From: Arenicola marina
Taxonomy: Eukaryota; Annelida; Polychaeta; Arenicolidae
Reading direction: 5' to 3'
Length of the DNA: 64,000 nt
Assembly: GCA_964019135.1 (NCBI GenBank)
Contig: OZ025252.1
Location: 48,334,959 to 48,398,958, forward strand
Of this stretch, positions 35,001 to 47,000 are shown one piece after another (the stretch's first letter is position 1; each line of letters opens with the position of its first letter). A program made the position numbers and the translations under genes. The notes under the pieces were generated by a model. It was not told the DNA's origin. It searched no databases and saw only the letters and a program-made list of their open reading frames with translations.

Positions 35001-38000
35001 GTCAGGGGGGTCCCACATAGAAACTGACCTCAGCCATTGTATGTCAGAAGGGTCCCACATATAAACTTACCTCATCCACTGTATGGCAGGGGGGGGGGGG
35101 GCACATGTAAACTTACCCCAGTCACTGTATGTCAGGGGAGGGGGGCACATGTAACCTTACCCCAGTCACATTATGTCAGGGGGGTCCCACATGTAAACTT
35201 ACCCTGGTCACAGCAAATCAGGGGGGTCCCACATGTAAACTTACCTTATCCACTGTATGTCAGGGGGGTCCCACATGTAAACTTACTCCAGTCACTGTAT
35301 GTCAGGGGAGGGGGGCACATGTAACCTTACCCCAGTCACTGTATGTCAGGGGGGTCCCACATGTAAACTTACCTGATCCACTGTATGTCAGGGGGGTCCC
35401 ACATGTAAACTTACCTCATCCACTGTATGTCAGCGGGGTCCCACGTGTAAACTTACCTCATCCACTGTATGTCAGGGGGGTCCCACATGTAAACTTACCT
35501 CATCCACTGTATGTCAGCGGGGTCCCACGTGTAAACTTACCTCATCCACTGTATGTCAGCGGGGTCCCACATGTAAACTTACCTCATCCACTGTATGTCA
35601 GGGGGGTACCACATGTAAACTGACCCCAGTCACTGTATGTCAGGGGGGTCCCACATGTAAACTTACCTTATCCACTGTATGTCAAGGGGGTCCCACATGT
35701 AAACTTACCTCATCCACTGTATGTCAGCGGGGTCCCACATATAAACTGACCTCAGCCACTGTATGTCAGGGGGGTACCACATGTAAACTGACCCCAGTCA
35801 CTGTATGTCAGGGGGGGGGGTCCCACATGTAAACCTACCAGTATTGACACCGTATTCACATTGTATTCACACGAATCTACTTTCAACGTAAACGACGACG
35901 TATTGCCACTGTGTATTCACTGTATCTGCTCAGTCGCTGTATCCCCCTGTATTCACGCTATATCCCCCCCTGTAATCGCGCTGTATCCCCCCCCCCTGTA
36001 TTCACGCTGTACCCCCCCTGTATTCACGATGTATCCCCCACTGTATTCACGCTGTACCCCCCTGTATTCACACTGTACCCCCTGTAATCACGATGTACCC
36101 CATGTATTCACGCTTTATCCACCTGTATTCACGCTGTATTCACGCTGTATCACCTGTATTCACGCTGTACCCCCTGTATTCACGCTGTAACCCCCTGTAT
36201 TCACGTTGTATCCCCCCCTGTATTCACGCTGTACCCCCCCCTGTATTCACACTGTATCCCCTGTATTCACGCTGTATCCCCCTGTATTCACGTTGTATCC
36301 CCCGCCCCCCCCCCCTATGTTCACGCTGTACCCCCCTGTGCTCACTGACTGTGTATCTGCCCTCCAGACGACCCACCCCCGGTACGTGGTGGACCAGGAG
36401 ACGGCCTCCCTCACCATCACCGACGTGCGCCCGGGGGACGAGGACGACTATCACTGCGTGGTGAACACGACGGGGCAACAGCTCGTCACCTCCAACAACG
36501 CCCACCTCTACGTCGAAAGTAAGTCCACCCCCGCCCCTCCAACAACGCCCACCTCTACGTCGAAAGTAAGTCCACCCCCCCTCCCTTCAACAACGCCCAC
36601 CTCTACGTCGAAAGTAAGTCCACCCCCGCACCTCCAACAACGCCCACCTCTACGTCGAAAGTAAGTCCACCCCCCCCTTCAACAACGCCCACCTCTACGT
36701 CGAAAGTAAATCCACCCCCTCCCACCCTCTCCAACAACGCCCACCTCTACGTCGAAAGTAAGTCCACCCCCGCCCCTCCAACAACGCCCACCTCTACGTC
36801 GAAAGTAAGTCCACCCCCCCCCTCCTTCAACAACGCCCACCTCTACGTCGAAAGTAAATCCACCCCCCTCCCACCCTCTCCAACAACGCCCACCTCTACG
36901 TCGAAAGTAAGTCCACCCCCGCCCCCCCAACAACGCCCACCTCTACGTCGAAAGTAAGTCCACCCCCGCCCCTCCAACAACGCCCACCTCTACGTCGAAA
37001 GTAAGTCCACCCCCGCCCCTCCAACAACGCCCACCTCTACGTCGAAAGTAAGTCCACCCCCGCCCCTCCAACAACGCCCACCTCTACGTCGAAAGTAAGT
37101 CCACCCCCCCCCCTTCAACAACGCCCACCTCTACGTCGAAAGTAAATCCACCCCCCTCCCACCCTCTCCAACAACGCCCACCTCTACGTCGAAAGTAAGT
37201 CCACCCGCCCCCCGCCTTCAACAACGCCCACCTCTACGTCGAAAGTAAGTCCACCCCGCCCCACCAACAACGCCCGCCTCTACGTCGAAAGTAAGTCCAC
37301 CCCCCCCCCCTTCAACAACGCCCACCTCTACGTCGAAAGTAAATCCACCCCCCTCCCACCCTCTCCAACAACGCCCACCTCTACGTCGAAAGTAAGTCCA
37401 CCCCCGCCCCACCAACAACGCCCACCTCTACGTCGAAAGTAAATCCACCCCCCTCCCACCCTCTCCAACAACGCCCACCTCTACGTCGAAAGTAAGTCCA
37501 CCCCCGCCCCTCCAACAACGCCCACCTCTACGTCGAAAGTAAGTCCACCCCCCCTCTTCGAACAACGCCCACCTCTACGTCGAAAGTAAGTCCACCCCCG
37601 CCCCTCCAACAACGCCCACCTCTACGTCGAAAGTAAGTCCACCCCCCCCTCTTCGAACAACGCCCACCTCTACGTCGAAAGTAAATCCACCCCCCTCCCA
37701 CCCTCTCCAACAACGCCCACCTCTACGTCGAAAGTAAGTCCACCCCCCCCTTTCAACAACGCCCACCTCTACGTCGAAAGTAAGTCCATCCCCGCCCCTC
37801 CAACAACGCCCACCTCTACGTCGAAAGTAAGTCCACCCCCCTCCCACCCTCTCCAACAACGCCCACCTCTACATCGAAAGTAAGTCCACCCCCCCCTTCA
37901 ACAACGCCCACCTCTACGTCGAAAGTAAGTCCACCCCCGCCCCTCCAACAACGCCCACCTCTACGTCGAAAGTAAGTCCACCCCCCTCCCACCCTCTCCA

Positions 38001-41000
38001 ACAACGCCCACCTCTACGTCGAAAGTAAGTCCACCCCCGCCCCTCCAACAACGCCCACCTCTACGTCGAAAGTAAGTCCACCCCCCTCCCACCCTCTCCA
38101 ACAACGCCCACCTCTACGTCGAAAGTAAGTCCACCCCCCCCCCTTCAACAACGCCCACCTCTACGTCGAAAGTAAGTCCATCCCCGCCCCTCCAACAACG
38201 CCCACCTCTACGTCGAAAGTAAGTCCACCCCCCTCCCACCCTCTCCAACAACGCCCACCTCTACGTCGAAAGTAAGTCCATCCCCCCTTTCAACAACGCC
38301 CACCTCTACGTCGAAAGTAAGTCCATCCCCGCCCCTCCAACAACGCCCACCTCTACGTCGAAAGTAAGTCCACCCCCCTCCCACCCTCTCCAACAACGCC
38401 CACCTCTACGTCGAAAGTAAGTCCACCCCCGCCCCTCCAACAACGCCCACCTCTACGTCGAAAGTAAGTCCACCCCCCCCCCTTCAACAACGCCCACCTC
38501 TACGTCGAAAGTAAATCCACCCCCCTCCCACCCTCTCCAACAACGCCCACCTCTACGTCGAAAGTAAATCCACCCCCCTCCCACCCTCTCCAACAACGCC
38601 CACCTCTACGTCGAAAGTAAGTCCACGCCCCCCCTTCAACAACGTCCACCTCTACGTCGAAAGTAAGTCCACCCCCCTCCCACCCTCTCCAACAACGTCC
38701 ACCTCTACGTCGAAAGTAAGTCCACCCCCCTCCCACCCTCTCCAACAACGCCCACCTCTACGTCGAAAGTAAGTCCACCCCCGCCCCTCCAACAACGCCC
38801 ACCTCTACGTCGAAAGTAAGTCCATCCCCGCCCCTCCAACAACGCCCACCTCTACGTCGAAAGTAAGTCCACCCCCGCCCCTCCAACAACGCCCACCTCT
38901 ACGTCGAAAGTAAGTTCACCCCCGCCCCTCCAACAACGCCCACCTCTACGTCGAAAGTAAGTCCATCCCCGCCCCTCCAACAACGCCCACCTCTACGTCG
39001 AAAGTAAATCCACCCCCTCCCACACTCTCCAACAACGCCCACCTCTACGTCGAAAGTAAGTCCACCCCCGCCCCACCAACAACGCCCACCTCTACGTCGA
39101 AAGTAAATCCACCCCCCTCCCACCCTCTCCAACAACGCCCACCTCTACGTCGAAAGTAAATCCACCCCCCTCCCACCCTCTCCAACAAGGCCCACCTCTA
39201 CGTCGAAAGTAAGTCCACCCCCGCCCCTCCAACAACGTCTACCTCTACGTCGAAAGTAAGTCCATCCCCCCCCCTTCAACAACGCCCACCTCTACGTCGA
39301 AAGTAAGTCCACCCCCCCCTCCAACAACGCCCACCTCTACGTCGAAAGTAAATCCACCCCCCTCCCACCCTCTCCAACAACGCCCACCTCTACGTCGAAA
39401 GTAAGTCCACCCCCCCCCCTCCTCCAGTAACGCCCACCTCTACGTCGAAAGTAAGTCCACCCCCCTCCTCCAGTAACGCCCACCTCTACGTCGAAAGTAA
39501 GTCCACCCCCTCCCACCCCCTCCAACAATGCCCACCTCTCCGTCTAAAGTAAGTCCACCCCCCTCCCCTCCCTCCAACAACGCCCACCTCTACGTTGAAA
39601 GTAAGCCCACCCCCCTCCAACAACGCCCACCTCTCCGTCGAAAATAAGTTCACCCCCCTCCCCCCTCCAACAACGCCCACTTCTACGTCGATAGTAGGTC
39701 CACCCCCCTCCCCTCCCTCCAACAACGCCCACTTCTCCGTCGAAAGTAAGTCCACCCCCCTCCCCTCCCTCCAACAACGCCCACTTCTCCGTCGAAAGTA
39801 AGTCCACCCCCCTCCCCCCCTCCAACAACGCCCACCTCTACGTCGAAAGTAAGTCCACCCCCCTCCCCCCCCCCCCTCCAACAAGGCCCACCTCTACGTC
39901 GAAAGTAAGTCCACCCCCGCCCCTCCAACAACGTCTACCTCTACGTCGAAAGTAAGTCCACCCCCCCCCCCTTCAACAACGCCCACCTCTACGTCGAAAG
40001 TAAGTCCACCCCCCCCCCTCCAACAACGCCCACCTCTACGTCGAAAGTAAATCCACCCCCCTCCCACCCTCTCCAACAACGCCCACCTCTACGTCGAAAG
40101 TAAGTCCACCCCCCCCCCTCCTCCAGTAACGCCCACCTCTACGTCGAAAGTAAGTCCACCCCCCTCCTCCAGTAACGCCCACCTCTACGTCGAAAGTAAG
40201 TCCACCCCCTCCCACCCCCCTCCAACAATGCCACCTCTCTGTCTAAAGTAAGTCCACCCCCCTCCCCCTCCCTCCAACAACGCCCACCTCTACGTCGAAA
40301 GTAAGCCCACCCCCCTCCAACAACGCCCACCTCTCCGTCGAAAATAAGTTCACCCCCCCTCCCCCCCCTCCAACAACGCCCACTTCTACGTCGATAGTAG
40401 GTCCACCCCCCCTCCCCTCCCTCCAACAACGCCCACTTCTCCGTCGAAAGTAAGTCCACCCCCCTCCCCTCCCTCCAACAACGCCCACTTCTCCGTCGAA
40501 AGTAAGTCCACCCCCCTCCCCCCCTCCAACAACGCCCACCTCTACGTCGAAAGTAAGTCCACCCCCCCTCCCCCCCCCCCCTCCAACAATGCCCACCTCC
40601 AGGTCGAAAGTAAGTCCACCCCCCCTCCCCCCCCCCTCTCCACAATGCCCACCTCCAGGTCGAAAGTAAGTCCACCCCCCTCCCCTCCCTCCAACAACGC
40701 CCACTTCTCCGTCGAAAGTAAGTCCACCCCCCTACCCCCCCTCCAACAACGCCCACCTCTACGTCGAAAGTAAGTCCACCCCCCTCCCCCCCCCCCCTCC
40801 AACAATGCCCACCTCCAGGTCGAAAGTAAGTCCACCCCCCTCCCCCCCCCCCCTCTCCAACAATGCCCACCTCCAGGTCGAAAGTAAGTCCACCCCCCTC
40901 CCCCCCCCCTCCACCCCCTCTCCTTCTCACCTCACTCAATCTCAACTTTATCCACTGCTTGCATGAATATTTTGTTTTGTGTTTTGGTCCAAAAGCTGTG

Positions 41001-44000
41001 GAACTTAGTTAAATTTCGGTTCACATATCGACTGCTATAGCACGAGAAATACGTGGAGCTATGCTGACCTTCAGGTTTTTAAGATGTGAACACTTGGACT
41101 TGTAAAACAGAGTTAAATGTGTTGATGATATGCTTTACTGCGGAGCACTCAGTGTCCTGTGACGAATACAAATTAATCTTGCAAATCCAAGCAGCTCTTT
41201 TCATGAGCCTGAGCAGAGTGGCCTGGACTTTTTACGTATGACATAATTCACGTAAGACATGAATCACGTAAGACATGAATCACGTAAGACATGAATTACG
41301 TAAGACATGAATCACGTAAAACATGAATAATGTCAGACATGAATCACGTAAGACATGAATCACGTAAAACATGAATAACGTCAGACATGAATCACGTAAG
41401 ACATGAATCACGTAAAACATGAATTACGTCAGACATGAATCACGTAAGACATGAATCACGTAAGACATGAATCACGTAAGACATGAATCACGTAAAACAT
41501 GAATAACGTCAGACATGAATCACGTCAGACATGAATCACGTAGGCCATGAATCGCGTAAGACATAAACAAGTCACGTGCCGGAAAAGACCAGTAATGAGC
41601 CAAGGGTGCGGACAGAATCTCCCCCGCCAGGAGGCGGTGCTGAGCATGCATTCACATGTTTCTGTTTAACAGAAATGTCGAAACGAGACTTGAGCCCGGA
41701 TTACTCGCCGCTTCGGTTATCGCATGTGGAAGGTGTTTTTCCTTGACGCTAGATGGTGCTGGATGGTGCTGGATTGCGCTAGATGGTGCTGGATTGCGCT
41801 AGATGGTGCTGGATTGCGCTAGATGGTGCTGGATAGCGCTAGATGGTGCTGGATTGCGCTAGATGGTGCTGGATGGCGCTAGATGGTGCTGGATAGCGCT
41901 AGATGGTGCTGGATAGCGCTAGATGGTGCTGGATAGCGCTAGATGGTGCTGGATAGCGCTAGATGGTGCTGGATAGCGCTAGATGGTGCTGGATAGCGCT
42001 AGATGGTGCTGGATAGCGCTAGATGGTGCTGGATAGCGCTAGATGGTGCTGGATTGCGCTAGATGGTGCTGGATTGCGCTAGATGGTGCTGGATAGCGCT
42101 AGATGGTGCTGGATAGCGCTAGATGGTGCTGGATTGCGCTAGATGGTGCTGGATTGCGCTAGATGGTGCTGGATAGCGCTAGATGGTGCTGGATAGCGCT
42201 AGATGGTGCTGGATAGCGCTAGATGGTGCTGGATAGCGCTAGATGGTGCTGGATAGCGCTAGATGGTGCTGGATAGCGCTAGATCGTGCTGGATAGCGCT
42301 AGATGGCGGCACTGGTTGGCAACGATTTATTTGGCGATGTGAGAAGTGAAGACGTCGCTTGGTCCGTGTTGAAACAGGGCATTAGGTGAGGGAAGAGCTG
42401 GGGGGGGGGGGGGGTGGGTAGGTGACAGGGATAGCGGATGTAATGTCGAGAGGTGGGGTGGAGATTGCACTAGCTCAGTGGGACTGGTGAGGGTGTTAGG
42501 GTGGTGGGGGTGTTGGGGCTGGTGAGGGTGGTGGGGTGGATACCGAGTCTCCTATTTTATGCCCCATCATCTCCCCACTGTCTGCCATACCCTACCTACC
42601 ATAGCCCCCCCCCCCCCCCTTGCGGCACACGCATCCCTATCTTGTCAAACTGGAAAACTCGGCAGGGGAAGGATAAAGGGAGGGAGGGGGTGGATGGTCG
42701 TGAAAAAGTGGCGCCTCCTATTGACTGCCGGCAACACGAGCTGTCATCGCGGGGAGCGACCCTAGAATCCAGAGAGGTTCTGTGGACAGACCGCGTGTTT
42801 ACATGGGCTACCAGGAAGGGAGGAGGGGTGGGGGGGGGGGCAGATTACTCAACGTGTGTTGGTCACCCCCGCCCCGCCCACTCTTCCCCCAGGGAGCTTT
42901 AGACATGTGGTTTCGTTAGAAGCGCCATGATTGGTGGTGATCGGCGCGGTGCATTATGGGGCAGTAACGTGTGGCATATGACGACAGTCGGAAGAAAAAG
43001 TGACACCCCCATGGAGGTTTGTCTGTCGCTCCGTGGAGGTTTGTCCGTCGCTCCGTGGAGGTTTGTCTGTCGCTCCATGGAGGTTTGTCTGTCGCTCCAT
43101 GGAGGTTTGTCTGTCGCTCCATGGAGGTTTGTCTGTTGCTCCGTGGAGGTTTGTCTGTCGCTCCACGGAGGTTTGTCTGTCGCTCTGTAGAGGTTTGTCT
43201 GTCGCTCCGTGGAGGTTTGTCTGTCGCTCCATGGAGGTTTGTCTGTCGCTCCGTGGAGGTTTGTCTGTCGCTCCACGGAGGTTTGTCTGTCGCTCCACGG
43301 AGGTTTGTCTGTCGCTCCATGGAGGTTTGTCCGTCGCTCCGTGGAGGTTTGTCTGTCGCTCCGTGGAGGTTTGTCTGTCGCTCCATGGAGGTTTGTCTGT
43401 CGCTCCATGGAGGTTTGTCTGTTGCTCCGTGGAGGTTTGTCTGTCGCTCCACGGAGGTTTGTCTGTCGCTCTGTAGAGGTTTGTCTGTCGCTCCGTGGAG
43501 GTTTGTCTGTCGCTCCATGGAGGTTTGTCTGTCGCTCCGTGGAGGTTTGTCTGTCGCTCCGTGGAGGTTTGTCTGTCGCTCCGTGGAGGTTTGTCTGTCG
43601 CTCCACGGAGGTTTGTCTGTCGCTCCATGGAGGTTTGTCCGTCGCTCCGTGGAGGTTTGTCTGTCGCTCCGTGGAGGTTTGTCTGTTGCTCCACGGAGGT
43701 TTGTCTCTCGCTCCATGGAGGTTTGTCTGTCGCTCCGTGGAGGTTTGCCTGTCGCTCCATGGAGGTTTGTCTGTCGCTCCGTGGAGGTTTGTCTGTCGCT
43801 CCGTGGAGGTTTGTCTGTCGCTCCGTGGAGGTTTGTCTGTCGCTCCGTGGAGGTTTGTCTGTCGCTCCATGGAGGTTTGTCTGGCGTTCCATGGAGGTTT
43901 GTCTGTCGCTCCATGGAGGTTTGTCTGTCGCTCTTTGGACGTTTCGTCCGTCGGTCCTCATATTGCAGACAGCGGGTGATGCCGCCAGTGGAATGGATAG

Positions 44001-47000
44001 TGCGACTCCTTGTATTGAGACATATCGCAGGAGGCTTTTCAGTCCTCTCCGCCAATTATTGGTTATTCTGGTCTGAGCGGCAAGGGATATGGTGGGGGGG
44101 GGGGGGGGGGGGTCATGTGTAGGTGTGGGCGAGGCGAGGGGACAGGTGAGAAGGCCTAGTTGTTTGGGGGACCAGGTCTCACTCAGCATGCACACCCTCC
44201 TCACCCTCCCACAATCACCAGTTACGTCACAGATAATACGGGGACACTCTAATCTCCCACGGACGTCGGCTGGCACGTACAGCTTGGCCGCTAGATGGCT
44301 CCACTGGGGAGAATATTTACCGTAGGGGGGAGGGAGGCATCAGGCTATTTCGGCAACGACTCACACAGATGTAAGAAAATGAATCTCTATGGTAAGCCGC
44401 AGCCTAAAGGAGAGTTGCCCCCCCCCCCACCCACCCCCTAGCTCCCGATCCCCGGGGCTGTCAGGGCTCACCCCGTATACCCCCCCCCCACCCCCGGAGT
44501 CCGGAGCTGTCAGGGCTCACCCCGTCCTGCCACAAGTCGGCCATTTTGATTCCAGCCCTGAACGCTGCGGTGATGACGTCGCTTCTCTGTAACGTGACGA
44601 GTGGTGCGAAGCGCCGCCTAGCGGCCAGCCGCGTGCCGGGAGCGGGAGATTGATGATGCCGGTAGATGGCGCTAACACGTTTGCCCGCCCGCCGACATGT
44701 CGGTTAGACCGCCCCTTCATTACTTCTTCATCAAGCGGCCTCATCTAAAACAGCTCTCAGCCTGCCCCCCCCCCCCCCCCCCACCTTCCTCCATGTACCT
44801 CGCTAGGCAGTGCCTTCAGCAACTGTCCAGTGTGCTCTGCTGGATCCAGCAAGATCCAGACCTGATTACCAGACCAGGAATAAGATGTCGTGTCTATCTT
44901 TGCAAAGAGTAGGCGGTTACTCCCGGAGACATGGCTCCTCTCTACCTTGGTCTTTCCCATTGTCGCGATATTACAGAGGTAAAAGCGTCCTCCCTATAGA
45001 CCAGGCCAGTGTTGGTATCTTTACGTCGTCCTCTGTATAGTGTCACGGCAAGTGATCTAGGAAAATACACGACAAACAAAAAAGCTGTTTTCTGAAGTGG
45101 CTGAACGTATATATATATAGACATACTTTCCTGACTGATATATGTCAGTGGTAGATCCGTACTTTAGTAGTTTCCACTTGCCCCGGGTGATGGTTCCTAC
45201 AATGGAGAATGGCTGTTAACGCTGACACGCGTTCAGTATCGTGGCAGTTTTATCTACGGTAATGAAGTAAAACTTTGCGAGCCAGATAAGTTGCACGTTG
45301 GGAAGGATAAGGACAAACCGACTTGTCATTAAATGCTAGTGTTATGCCAATTAAAGTGTTGCACTTGTCACTTGCCTCGAGTTTCCCGACAGAAGCTATC
45401 GCTGAACGGGACAACCCTAGACCAACAATCTCGCGGGTTTTACCGTCACATTACTAAACACCGCAAACAGCTGAGTTGACTCCCCCAGCGCAGAGTGTCC
45501 CATTTCGTTACCATTCCAATCGTTTTTGTTGGTATCGTTTTCCCCGTTTTATAATCTGAGATAACCATACAACCGTTTAACTACAAACCTGCCCGACGTT
45601 TTTAACGGATAGGTCAGAAAACAAAGTACCGTGGCACCAAGAACTGATCATTTTGTTCTTTCCCTGAGTGACGGCTGAGGTCCATCAGCCCGAAGGTGGC
45701 TAGTTTTTCTTGTGACAAATATACCATTATCCGAGAGTATTAAGACTGGGTGCAGCACGTTTCTTTGGACTGCATTAGTTAGGACCGAGCAGGGAGCTGC
45801 AATGTGTTCACCATACACTGATCAGCTCATTGCTTTGCATTCGTGAAACGATCCACGTAGAATTATCAACTCCATATTACTTATTTTCGTTGCGAAGTTT
45901 TTCGGCATTGATCGCTACAAGAACTCTTGGCTCGCAAGGTTCGGTTACTTCACCCCCTCTGAGCTGGAAACCCCAGACCGGGTAACAGAGCACCGGGACC
46001 TACGAGATTCGCACAGGTGGTTTTTCCATGGGGTTATGGAAGTTTGGTGTAGTCGGTTTATCTGGCACATTACCACGCTTTGTAGGCTGGTGCGCCAATC
46101 ACGAAGACAAACCGCCTCTCACTTCAAGACTTGAGGACCCCGTGATAGCTGGGTCTTCATATCACACTTTCACTCTGACCTTGTGATAACGAGGCGATGA
46201 TATCACATCTCTGGCCACTTTCCCGGACTGTCGGGATTAAGTGGTTCTCTCTGGATCTGACGAACGATCCAGTGCGGACGCCCGCCATAACGCTACCAAT
46301 GTCACGTATATGATTCAGACATTACCCAGTGTTACCTGTCTCTGCACTTGCTTTTAACTTTATCACTGAATTATTAGCGGAGTGATTTCACGCGTCGCGC
46401 GGCGGTTGTTCGGTCGGAAGCCGTCGATAAAGACAATCACCGTGAGTGTTTGATTGCATCAATACTCGCCAGAGGGCGTCGCGGTACAGGAGAGATTATC
46501 TCATTATAAAGACATTTATCTCTCTCTGGGAGAGGCAGGGAGCTCTTTCATGGACGGCTCCGACTCTACATTGTGTTCTGGTCTCCAAGTCAAGATCCGG
46601 CAAAGCGACATCGCCTGGTGGTAAATGGGGGGGGGGGGGGGGGATCTAAGCACCGTCATCCGGCAAAGCGACATCGCCTGGTGGTAGGTGGAGGTCGAAG
46701 CACCGTCATCGGGCAAGGAATAGCTTATGGCCTGCCAACTGATGAAATTACGCGACAGAAGAAAGAAAACAATTACGGAAGTCACTTCCTTATTCTGTCA
46801 TATGAGGCGCCTAACTTCATGGTAGACTGCAGGAGTTCACTCCTGCCCACCCAGCGTTACAGGGGGGGGGGGGGGGGAGGGGGAGTTCACTCCTGCCCAC
46901 CCAGCGTTACAGGGGGGGGGGAGTTCACTCCTGCCCACCCAGCGTTACAGGGGGGGGGGAGGGGGAGTTCACTCCTGCCCACCCAGCGTTACAAGGGGGG

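Noticed and set aside
36679..40945. Many minus-strand frames with [12 protein letters not shown]
   Set aside because: Antisense reading of the donor-spanning repeat.
42899..44276. Frames of up to 440 codons ([15 protein letters not shown]) on the minus strand
   Set aside because: A 22-bp minisatellite; all frames open because the unit lacks stops.
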